A DNA stretch of 64,000 nucleotides, from assembly GCA_034509735.1 (NCBI GenBank), contig JACGWO010000004.1, forward strand, positions 22,797,395 to 22,861,394, read 5' to 3'. This document shows, one piece after another, positions 33,849 through 44,285 of the stretch; positions within the stretch are counted from its first letter, which is position 1, and every line of letters starts with the position of its first letter. Source of the DNA: Sesamum alatum. Its lineage: Eukaryota > Streptophyta > Magnoliopsida > Lamiales > Pedaliaceae. The notes beneath the pieces were generated by a model. It saw only the letters and a program-made list of their open reading frames with translations. It ran no database searches and was not told where the DNA came from. Made by a program: the position numbers and the translations under genes.

Positions 33849-35590
33849 ACTTCCATAACAAACAGTTCAAATATACTACGTTGATTAATTTTGTGCAATA
33901 CAAAGGCTTAAAGAGTAGTTGATCAATTTCGTTGGACTGATGTCGCATATTAGCCTGAGGAAGTCGTACATGTTCCTAAAGTTTCTACTGACAATCACAT
34001 GTATGACCTTCATGATCTAAATGTATAGTACTATTCATTGATCGTACTCCGAAATGCAGCATGGAGAAGATATATCCCGCTTTTACAGTGCGCACCCCGA
34101 TGACGATGAAGTGGACGAAAATAGCTTCAAGGACTATGAGATAGATAATGGGGGTGAAGAACGAGATGATCATCCAAATTATATTATTTGTTTTTGTTCT
34201 TTCGAGTATAATTAAAGAGGGTGCATAATAAAAAATGCTTTAACTCACCGTTCCTTTTGAATTACTACCTTTTTTTTTCTGTTCCTGCTACAGAATTAGG
34301 AATGACAAGTTGGCTTATACTTGGTAAATTTGTTGAATTTTTTTAAAAATAATATTTTTGAATATTTTATTATTTAAGCATTGTAATTATTTTTTAAATC
34401 AGTCTATTCCGTTGAAAAATAATGTAACTGGCCACGAGAATAAAAATATCATAGGAATTGAAATTCAAACCATCCATCTAAAAATTTGTCGGGAAATTTG
34501 TAAAAAATATTCTTTTCTGAAAAAATTGGAAATATTGCAAGGGCATCTCTGATGGAACTTCAAAGGAATTTCCTAAAGGCATCGAAATTTTTTTTGGAAA
34601 ATTCATCGGGAAAACTAGCATAATTTTTCAGCTACGATATCTCTATAAATGTTAATTGGATTTGTCTAAAACTTAAAGGCAAGTAAGATGGTGTTTGAGT
34701 GATCATTTCCAATATATGGATTTAAAATCAGTTCGTCCAATCAAATGATGTTGTGTAACAATAGATGGTCACAAATATGTTCATTCGACTCCTTGATAGC
34801 CACCTGGTTGCGCCACACATTTGGAGATACACAAACTAAAATAATGCAACTCATATGGATGGCAGACGACATAAAAATCGCCTGAATGTTGTCTGGGCCT
34901 CACCTCAACTTCAAGTAGAAGTTGGCCAAATACAAGGCCAAGTAAGTAGCCAATGTTGCATAGGCCAGCAACATCTTAAGTTAGATCCACAAGAATAAAC
35001 TGGTAAGTAATTTACTAGTTTATTTATTTTTTCAATAATAATTGTTTCAGTTATTATATTCTTTTTAAAGTGTCTGTGCAGAACTCCTAGCTCGATCGCC
35101 TGCCTCAGCGGAGTGAGGTGTCCGATAATTACTATAATAAGAACACGAGCTGCTCCCGAGCAACCTGTGTGCGGAGGATGTGATAAGTGTGGAATTAAAA
35201 CTATTTTTTTCGAATTTATATATTTTTTAACTATTTATTTCTCTTTTCGTTCCAGGAGGCCTAACAGAAGATGATAGAGGAGCGTGCCACGCAGCTGTGA
35301 TCTGAAGGCCTCATCAACAGTTAGTGCCCAAAAACTGTAGGAGGATGAGCTATAGGGGGGAAAGGGGATCGAGTATTCATCAAGGCTCTAAGGCATACTT
35401 TTCTGACGCCACCTACCCGTAAACCACAACGCACCGTTCATGTCCGTCGCTTCGCCTCAGATCATGACGGAGCTTGAGAAAATCAAGCATTGTCACATGG
35501 GTGATAAAGTGTGTGGTGAAGTGTAAAACTTTTCTCGCTCGATACTTGGCAATTCACACCTTCACTATGTGTAGTTTTCACACACTATCA
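33849..35590 (+). repeat. Tandem duplication within CACTA, unit 2
   Basis: Longer copy of the preceding unit, holding the Tnp2 C terminus (to about 34200), a non-coding part and the start of the second transposase-type gene. It extends about 88 bp past the LINE target repeat (35485-35502), so the duplicated block includes the LINE 5' edge. Confidence 0.8.
35040..35502 (+). pseudogene. CACTA second protein fragment, unit 2, split by a LINE
   Basis: Same motifs as the 33330 copy (ASTAPRATCVRRM-like start, EAXQKMIEERATQL block at about 35256-35300), with more stops. It ends at the 18-bp repeat AAGCATTGTCACATGGGT (35485-35502). The remaining tail lies at 48303-48465, beyond the LINE insertion. 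Confidence 0.55.
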
Positions 35591-35623
35591 CCGTCCCCCG
35601 CTACCAGCCACCTTCTCCGGCAT

Positions 35624-36344
35624 GTGGTTATTGTGATGGATGAATGGCGCTTTATTTATCATATAACTGCTGTGGATGCAATTTATTTATTACGCATTAT
35701 GGATGAATGTGTAGATATATTATATTATGAGATCTCGGTCATTTACTACTCTCACATTGGTTGGACCAATGTCCAAATATTAGACCCTAGACAAAATGGA
35801 CTTGGACTCTAGGAGTTTGTCCATGCCTTCCAATCCATGGCATAGTGAGGAAGCTGATTTAGGTCAATAGCGTGGTCTCACGAGTCGTGGCACGTTATTG
35901 TACTTAAAAGAAGCTGCATTGTATCATGAACGAAAAATGGACCACTATTACCTGTCTCACGAGTCGTGGGGGTAGCAGTGGGTCTATGGCTCGGTTGATT
36001 GGGTCGGGTCTAACGCCCGATTAACATGATTCGCTTGGAGTCCTCGGGATCATGTGAAAAGGTGAGGCAATAATCTTGGGAATCTCGTGGAACGAGAATG
36101 GTATGGTATACCTCCCACAGGATTTTTTCCATGCGAATCGTAAAAGTAGGGTATGGGAAAAATCGCTGTGGATCCCAAGCCCACTAGGAAAGGGTTTCCC
36201 AAAAATCACGTTTGAGAGTACCGTGTTTACGTATAAATAGTGGGAGCATTAAATGACTAAAGACAAAGAATTTAATTATTTTTATCAAACCACCGTCTTT
36301 TATATTCTGCTGATCGCGAACTCTGTTTTAAATGTAGATTTAAA
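35624..36344 (+). other. Copia B leader, 5' truncated
   Basis: Matches copy D leader 60350-61038, for example the twice-occurring GTCTCACGAGTCGTGG, GGGTCGGGTCTAACGCCCGA and CTTGGAGTCCTCG. GTCTCACGAGTCGTGG lies at about 35876 and 35956 here and at about 60567 and 60649 in copy D. No coding sequence. Confidence 0.8.
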
Positions 36345-39300
36345 ATGTCTAAGAACCCACTTTCAATCATACTTGAGACAAACAAATTCAATGGAACCAA
36401 TTACAACGACTGGTTGCGCAATCTCAGGATAGTCCTGGATTACGAGAACCAAGGCTACGTCATGGACGAGCCTCTCCCTAGGACCTTACCGGAAGGATCC
36501 ACGCCAGAAGAACATGAGACGTTCGAGACTTGGCATAAGGATAACCGGAAGGTCCGTTACGTCATAGTTGCTTCAATGACGAATGAGATTCAGAAGCAGT
36601 ATGAAAGGCTAAACGATGTCCCTTCCATTATGGCTCGCCTTAAGGATTGCTATGCAATCCCGGACCGGCATACTAGGTATGTCGCGACCAAGGCGTTCTT
36701 TGGAACCAAAATGACAGAAGGATCCTCTGTACAAGAGCACGGGGTTAAAATGCTTACCCTGGTGGAAAAGCTAGAGGACCTAAAGGCAAACCTCGATAAT
36801 GAAACGTACATACATGTGATCCTTTAGTCTCTCCCACCCTCCTTCGACCAATTTATCATCAACTACAACATGAACGCACTTGAGAAGGGCATTCATGAGT
36901 TGATTAATATGTTGGTGCAATACGAGACAACGACCAAGAAGTCCACTCCTTCGGTATTGTTTGGAGGTGCTTCAACTTCTAAAACAAAAGGCATGGGTGC
37001 CGGACATTGGAAAAGGAAGAAAGGCAAGGGAAAAGCCGTCAAAGCAGCTACGAACACTAAGAGTGTTCCCATTGCCAAAGAGGGGAAAGGCAAAGGAAAT
37101 GGAAAGGTTGTCTCCAAGCAACAGTCGAAAGCATATGACATATGTATCAATTGCCGTGAGAAAGGGCATTGGAAGAGGGAGTGCCCCAAGCTCCTCTCAA
37201 ACCAAGGTATTTTTGTGATTGAGGTTAATATGGTCACTAATTCTGCCTCTTGGGTATTAGATACCGGCTGTGGAGCTCACATTTGCAATGATTTGCAAGT
37301 GTTGAAAAGAAGCAGAAAACTGGGTAGCGGGGATATGATCCTGAAGCTTGGGAATGGCAAGGCCATCTCGGCAGAAGCAGTAGGATCTGCCACTCTAGTA
37401 GTTAGTGATAGTATTAGCATAGAATTAGAGCAAGTTTATTTTATACCTAGTATGATTAAAAACATCATTTCCATTCCATTGTTAGACAATAGTGGTTATG
37501 AGTTTATGATCAATAAAAATTGCTTTTATTTGATGAGGTGTGGAATTGCTCATCTACTTGGTACACTAAATAACGGGCTCTATATCTTGCAACAAACGAA
37601 CTTCGTTATTAACGCTCAACACAAACGTAAAATAGATAATGACAGGAACGCATGACTGTGGCACGCTAGGCTAGGTCACATATCCCAAGATAGGATGAAA
37701 AGATTGGTAGACTCAAAGAACCTAGAGGTAGGGGACTTGAGTGAGCTACCAATTTGTGAATCTTGTCTAAGACGAAAAATGAGCAAGAAGCCCTTTGTAG
37801 GACAAAGCAGGCTTGCCACAGGTCTGTTGGACTTGGTCCATACAGACGTATGTGGATCACTAAGGACGCAGGCCCGAGGTAGGTTCTCCTACTTCATAAC
37901 TTTTAGCGATGATCATTCACGGTATGGTTATGTTTACCTAATGAGGTACAAGTCTGAAGCTCTGGAGAGGTTTAAAGAATTCAGACTTGAAGTTGAGAAC
38001 CAGACCAACTGGAGAATTAAAGTCCTACGGTCAGACCGAGGCGGTGAATACCTTAGTACCTAGTTCCTTAATTATCTAAAAGAAAATGGTATAATATCTG
38101 AATGGACACCTCCCGGGACACCACAATTAAATGGTGTCTCTGAAAGGAGGAATCAAACCCTTTTAAACATGGTTTGATCCATGATGAGTTTTACCAAATT
38201 GCCTTTGTCCTTTTGGGGCTACGCATTGGAAACGACGGCCAAGTTGATAAATTTGGCGCCAACCAGTGTATTGACCCAAACGCCATATGAGATATGGCAC
38301 GGCAAGCCTGTGTCCTACAACTACTTGAAAGTGTGGGGTAGCCCCGCATACGTCAAGAGGTTAGTGGGAGATAAGCTAGAATCCATGCCTAGCTTATGCA
38401 GGTTCGTTGGATACCCTAAAGAAACTGCGGGTTAATACTTTTATGACCCCTTGGAACAAACGGTGTTTGTTTCAAGGAATACAGTGTTCTTGGAGCAAGG
38501 CTTCCCAGAGGATATCCAACCTGATGAACTGATCCTTGAGGAATCAAGTGATGGAATCCAGTCATCAGAAGTAGCCGCGGAATCCTCACTTAGAGGATTC
38601 AGGATAGACACCCGAAGGGCTGACCGACCTCGAGATGTCCAACATGCTAGGCATGAAGGACAGCCTCAGGAACAGCCAGCCCCGATTCCTAAACCGCCAG
38701 CTCCGATACAGTCAGCGCCCACAGTCACCACTGACGTTCCCATTCTCCGTAGGTCTACTAGAGAATCCAGACCTCTAGTGAGATATGGCTTTCTAAATAC
38801 GATCGGTCTTTTGGATAACAATCCTAAGACATACGGAGAAGCGATGTCTGACATCGACTTCGGGAAATGGCTTGAGGCCATGAAAACCGAAATGAACTCC
38901 ATGAGCGAGAACCAAGTCTGGAGACTTATAGATCCACTGAAAGGTGTTAAGCCAGTCAGCTGTAAGTGGGTCTACAAGCGCAAACTTGGCGTTGATGGAG
39001 AAGTCACGACCTTTAAGGCTAGGCTTGTAGCTAAGGGATACACTCAACGACCCGGGGTCGATTTTGAGGATACTTACTCGCCGGTAGCCATGGCTAAATC
39101 CATTCGGATCCTGCTCGCCATAGCAGCATGGTATGATTATGAGATATGGCAGGTGGACGTGAAAACGGCCTTCCTCAATGGCTTCGTTGAGGAAGTGATC
39201 TATATGGATCAGCCGGAGGGTTTCACAGTCACTAGAGAAGAACAGAAGGTCTGTCGTCTCCAGAAGTCCATCTATGGCCTCAAACAAGCATCCCGAAGTT

Positions 39301-40397
39301 GGAACATTCGCTTTGATGAAGTAATACGGGGCTATGACTTCATCAAAAATGAATCAGACCCTTGTGTATACAAGAAGGTCAGTGGGAGCTCTATAGTGTT
39401 CCTAGTGCTTTATGTGGATGACATTCTACTCATCGGTAATGATATTAGAATGTTGGGTGACACAAAAGCATGGTTATCAACCCAGTTTTCCATGAAGGAT
39501 TTGGGTAAAGCCTCCTACATCCTAGGCATCCAGATTGTCAGGGACAGATCTAAAAGGATGTTAGGGCTCACTCAAAACTCGTATATGGAGAAAGTCCTAA
39601 AGAGATATCGAATGGACAACTCCAAACGAGGATTCCTTCCCATGAGGCATGGGATCAAGTTATCCAAGAAACAGTCCCCGCAGACTGATGAGGAACTTGA
39701 AAGGATGAAAGTCATCCCTTATGCTTCTGCCATAGGTAGCATCCAATATGCGGTCCACTGCACCAGGCCTGACATTGCCTACGCTTTGAGCGTAACAAGC
39801 AGATATCAGTCTTGTGCAGGAGGGGCATATTTGAATGTTGTTGAGGGCATCCTTAAGTACCTAAGGAGGACTAAAGAAATGTTGTTAGTTTATGGCAATG
39901 AAGAACTGATCCTGGAAGGCTTTAGCGACACTAGCTTCCAGTGTGATGACGATGATGCCAAGTCTCAATCGGGTTATGTATTCAAGCTCAATGGAGGAGT
40001 AGTGGCTTGAAAAAGTTCCAAGCAAGCAACCACTGTTGACTCCACCACAGAGGCTGAATACATAGCAGCTTCAGAAGCTGCCAAGGAAGCGGTTTGGATG
40101 AGAAACTACATCCAAGAGTTGGGTGTGGTGCCTAGCATCGCCGAGCCCGTTGTCATCTTTTGTGATAACAACGGTGCAATAGCGCAAGCAAAGGAACCAA
40201 GATCTCATCACCGTTCCAAATACATTCTTAGATGCTACCATCTTCTTAGAGAAATGGTAGGAAGAGGTGAAGTTCCAATGGACCGAGTCAACTCAGCAGA
40301 CAACACAGCAGATCCGCTGACAAAGCCTATGTCGCAAAGCGCTCATACGCAACATCTTGAGAAGATGGGGATTAGACATACGGGCGATTGGCTTTAA
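36345..40397 (+). pseudogene. Copia B gag-pol, one frame interrupted by six stops
   Basis: All segments share one frame from the ATG at 36345 to the stop at 40395. Stops lie at 36825, 37653, 38061, 38175, 38433 and 40008, with no frameshift seen. Domains in order: gag (MSKNPLSIILETNKFNGTNY), CCHC knuckle (about 37146-37185), protease (VLDTGCGAH, about 37252), GAG-pre-integrase (HARLGHISQDRM, CESCLRRK), integrase ([25 protein letters not shown]), RT (KWVYKRKLGVDGE; YVDD at 39411-39422), and RNase H (TTEAEYIAASEAAKEAVWM, CDNNGAIAQAKEP). The full length of about 1350 codons is normal for copia. The protein would direct packaging, processing, integration and reverse transcription but cannot be made. 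Confidence 0.92.
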
Positions 40398-40399
40398 AG

Positions 40400-40413
40400 G
40401 TCAAGTGGGAGAT
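40400..40413 (+). other. Polypurine-like tract of copia B
   Basis: GTCAAGTGGGAGA-type purine-rich stretch directly before the LTR start (TGTTAG at 40414). The same stretch precedes LTR A. It would prime plus-strand DNA synthesis. Confidence 0.6.
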
Positions 40414-41708
40414 TGTTAGAATAGGTGACCATATAGCCAATCTTGGCGGGCAAAATGTAACCTATGTCTAGATAATTTCAGTATTTTGATAAATTTATTA
40501 ATGAATAAAGAAGTGAATTCATTTGGCATTACTTTGTTTGTGTTCACTTTATCTGCATTTCATATCTGTTCACTACACAAACAAAGCCCACGGACTGAAA
40601 ACATATTTCGGGGACTGGGACTATGCTTGTAGGTAGGTCCATGAAATCAGTCCCGCCGAATCAGTCTGGAAATCTCCAAGTCAAGGAATCTCAAAAAATG
40701 GGTACCGAGATTCCCCTTGCGACTTACACTAAGCATCTGTTATCGTATTTCATCGACGGGGGACGAGGGTCATCTAAGTAGTGTTAATGGGTTAGCCTGC
40801 TAGGAAGCAACTGACTGAGGTGACTCGCGGGAACCATCTTACGGAGGACCTTGAGTAGGGTCGGCTAGGTATGACGTGTGTTCCCGATTCCAACGCTACA
40901 GGTCAAGTCCTTTGACTTGAGGAACTGCTGAATTTACCTATATACCAGGTCTGTATCTTAGATATGGTGAGAGATTGCCAAGAAGCACTTAAGTAGTCCT
41001 AAGCCATGTCTAGTGCAGCTCTGGTATACAGAGTGACAGTAGTTTTCAAGAAAGAATATGTCTCCTGTCAAAGGCATTGACAGTTGAGTCTCACGTATGC
41101 TCTGTGTCTTGTCCCTAAAATCTGTGGCTACAGTAACTGAACAGAAGGAAGGTTTCCCTTGCGACGTTTAGTAAGGACAGACCGACACTTAGGTCCAAAA
41201 TGGGTACCTGCATTTTTCGTGCCCTAGACCCTAAGTGGTGAGACCGAAGACAGAAGGGCAAGTGTACTATTAGAGCCTAAATGTTCATCCCTGAATTTTT
41301 CACCTAGTCTCTAGGGCCATGGACCATTGCTAGATGGCCACCCATGGTAACGGACGGATTCTAGGAATTCGACCAAGTCTAGTTGAAAGGTGAACCTAAA
41401 GAGTCACACACAATCCACACACATTAAGTATTTAATTTAGAATTAAATATTGGAGAAATGGAATTATTAAATTGGATTTAATCGGGTCATTTATTTTCTT
41501 GGAGAGAATTAATTCCTTTTATTAGATAAAAGGGATTAATCTAATAAATTAGATTTATTAGAAAATTAATTTAATGGGCCTAGAATAAATATTTATATTT
41601 ATTATATTTATTTATTGCCCTTCGGAATATTTAAATAGGTTTTAAATATTCCATTAAATTAAATTAATGGTTGAGATGGAAAGGGAGAGATGGATGGCTA
41701 GGATTAAT

Positions 41709-41768
41709 TTGACTAGGTCAAATATTATTTTGACTAGGACTTTGACTAGGTCAAAATCCTAGTCAAAA
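41709..41768 (+). promoter_or_regulatory. TTGAC (W-box core) cluster in LTR B
   Basis: Within 60 bp there are six TTGAC cores, three on each strand (TTTGACTAGGTCAAA, TTTTGACTAGGAC, TTTGACTAGGTCAAAATCC, AGTCAAA). They form small palindromes about 50-100 bp upstream of the TATA box. The same arrangement occurs in LTR A (complement of about 16096-16157). WRKY factors bind TTGAC(C/T). Binding here is inferred only. Confidence 0.5.
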
Positions 41769-41814
41769 ATAGTCTTCTAAGAGTTGGAGTTTGAAGAGGA
41801 TTAAACTCCTCCTC

Positions 41815-41822
41815 TATATATA
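41815..41822 (+). promoter_or_regulatory. LTR B TATA box
   Basis: TATATATA in CTCCTCTATATATAGTCC, at the same position relative to the LTR ends as in LTR A. Confidence 0.6.
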
Positions 41823-42398
41823 GTCCTAGCCCCTCACTATTTGAAGAGTGATGAAATTCCAACACACACACACAATTTTCGGCTCTCCCTCTCTCCCCAC
41901 TCGTCCGCCCCCTCTCTCTCTCTCTCTCAAGAAAATATCTTTTCTTGTTCTTTTGTTCTTGGAACAATTGAACTTAGGAGAATTAATACCGTTAATTAAT
42001 AACGTGTGATTAATTCATCCTCTCCAAATATTACTTGTTCGTTTGCTAGCACGACGTGCAAGATACGTGGGTGGATTGAGTGTTACTGTTTGGAGAGTCT
42101 CAAACACGAGATTTGGTGCAAATCGGGGAACAACGCGAGTACCGGTTAGAAGACGAAAACGACAATCGATAGGTTCCGATTTAATTTTTTCGTTCCTCTT
42201 TAATTTTAATCCCTATGGCCTCCATGATTATTTTGTATGCTTTTAATTCATGTGATACACCGAACACCCGGGAAACTTCAAGGGTTCACCCCTTGAACGT
42301 GTTCTTTAATCAATTCAAAGCATGTTTAATTTTTGTATTTTATTTTATACCGCGCTTCCGTATTCGTACTATTTCCCGGGACGATCCACAATCTTTCA

Positions 42399-43634
42399 AA
42401 CTCCTGCCACCTAAAGTCTAAAACTGTTTCTAAGCCCCACATTGTGCCAGTTGAGACTAACCAGCCTAGCAAAGAAAAAGGTACAAATGTTTTATTCCAC
42501 TCCCCTGCTGAGAAAGCTCAAAATCATGTTGTTAATGGATATGCTCAATTTGTTGCCAATATTCCTGTTGATCTTACTATGTCAGCACTAAATGCTGCTA
42601 CGGTGGAAAATGCTATAAATGTTGTTGTTGGAAATGATGTTGATCCTACCCCTTTTTTGTTGGAAAATACTGTAATTGCTGAAAATATGGTTGTTAGTAA
42701 TACTATTGACCCCTCCGTAACTGCCTCACATGTTGCTCAAGCTGAGAATACCAATGCTCATACCCATATTGTTGTTAATGCACATACATATACTCATACC
42801 GCTGCTAATGCTCATCAACATGATACTATTGCACAAACTCATACTCGCCTTAAGGAAGTTCTTATCATGAATGCTCACACCACTGATGTTGCATAAACCT
42901 CACATTATAACAACCAAATCAATCACAATGCTCTTAAAGCCACTAGCCACACACACATCACTCCCAATAATTTTGAATGTGGTGCCAGAAGCTCCACAGA
43001 GAAAACAAGCATGCTAAATTATGATATAGACAACCAGGAGGACTTTAACTTTGATGACCCACTTATTATTGATTTGCTTGACAAAATCTGGGACCTAGAA
43101 AACGTGTATATAAAAGAGCTAAACAATATGCCATTGAAAACATTGAATCTATAAATGAGCTCCTAGAAGGAAACAGACAGCAAGGAGTAGGTAGCCAACA
43201 TCAAACAGAGGCTCCTACTACCCAAAATGAGCCAAACCAAGAAGAAATGAGGACCATACCCCAACCTTCAACAGGTTCCAGGCTCTTGCTAATATGGAGG
43301 AAGAGGCAACAACTCCAAAATCGAAAGTACCCAAATGAAGAGTACTCTTCCCTGCATAAAGAGGTGGAAGATACTCTAGAAAGACAACTGAAAAGCAACC
43401 TAATGGAGGCTCAATTTGAATCTATCCCAACAAGCCAAGAAATGACGGCCCTGCTCCAAGAGGCCATCCTGACCAAAATCCAACTCCACCTAGAAACACT
43501 AAAGGAATAAATCTGCAGGAGAAACTTCATAATCTAGAAAATCCAATGCCAAAGGTAAAAAAGTGAAAGGTACATCTCCTCCTAAAAATCTCTCGAAAAG
43601 GAGCACAAGATCTTCTTCCTTATCTATCTTATAA
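42399..43634 (+). pseudogene. LINE ORF1 remnant
   Basis: 42399-42896 gives an Asn/Ala/His-rich open stretch (NAHTHIVVNAHTYTHTAANAHQHD). After it come SRSTEKTSMLNYDIDN-like acidic sequence and, near 43540-43620, a basic tail (KGKKVKGTSPPKNLSKRSTRSS) just before the endonuclease. Low-complexity ORF1 tails of this kind precede endonuclease in plant LINEs. The start codon of the listed open stretch lies in the copia LTR and is not genuine. Confidence 0.5.
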
Positions 43635-44285
43635 ATGATCAAAATTCTCCTTTGGAATGTCAGGGGTATAGGTAAAACCTATAAACAAAATATTCTTCTT
43701 GACATGCTTGCTGAACAAAAACAACATGTGCTTGTTCTTCTTGAACCCTTTGTTCATATGAATGATAATGCTTTCATTTTGCATGCTCTAATGTGAATAA
43801 CAAAATCTTGTGCTTTGCTTCACATGCCTTTAATATTCAAGTCATGTTAAATAACTCACAATTCCTTCATGTGAAAATTAGTTCCACCAACCTCCCCAAG
43901 GAGATCTTTCGCACTTCTGTTTATGCTAAGTGTAGCAAGACTCCTAGAAGAACTCTATGGGAAGAACTACATCATATTTCAGCATCTCCCACTCCATGGT
44001 TGATGGGAGGGGACTTCAACACCTTCCTCAATAACTTAGAAAACCAAGGAGGCAACCCCAGCCAGTTAGGCCATATGGAAAACTTCATGGACATGATACT
44101 TGAGACCAGCCTCTTGGATGCAGATTTTGAAGGGTACCCATTTACTTGATCAACAACAGAATTTGGAGAAGGCTTGACAGGGTCCTTTACTCCAGTGACC
44201 AGAGATAAGTCTCTAACTATACCAGCATCACTCATTTAGCTAGGCGCACCTTAGACCACTACCCTCTACTCATCACTTCCACCTT
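43635..44285 (+). pseudogene. LINE ORF2 endonuclease domain
   Basis: It starts MIKILLWNVRGIGKT at 43635, the AP-endonuclease signature. The segment 43793-44149 carries VYAKCSKTPRRTLWEEL, PWLMGGDFNTFLNNLE and LLDADFEGYPFTW-type motifs (GDFN is the catalytic loop). Stops near 43793 and 44147 and frame changes inactivate it. It would nick target DNA. Confidence 0.8.

Larger units (their letters stand above)
35624..42398 (+). mobile_element. Ty1/copia retrotransposon copy B, 5' LTR missing
   Basis: Leader (35624-36344), gag-pol (36345-40397), polypurine-like tract and a complete 3' LTR (40414-42398) are in order. It starts inside the leader: CATGTGG...GATGGATGAATGG corresponds to about 60346-60374 of copy D. 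The 5' LTR and primer-binding site are therefore absent. It lies within a LINE. Confidence 0.9.
40414..42398 (+). repeat. Copia copy B 3' LTR, complete, 1985 bp
   Basis: It starts TGTTAGAATAGGTGACC and ends ...GACGATCCACAATCTTTCA. It is collinear with LTR A throughout and with LTR D over its main blocks. It contains the TTGAC cluster (41709-41768), a TATA box (41815-41822) and the TATACCGCG part near the end. Confidence 0.88.

Noticed and set aside
38666..39287. Antisense open frames over copia B RT (and the same at 18542-19009 in copia A and 63736-63999 in copia D)
   Set aside because: They mirror the RT coding strand and recur in each copy; they are shadows of the real frame.
42333..42398. 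Start of the 187-aa open frame before the LINE ORF1
   Set aside because: These first codons lie in the copia LTR; the open frame only runs across the insertion joint.
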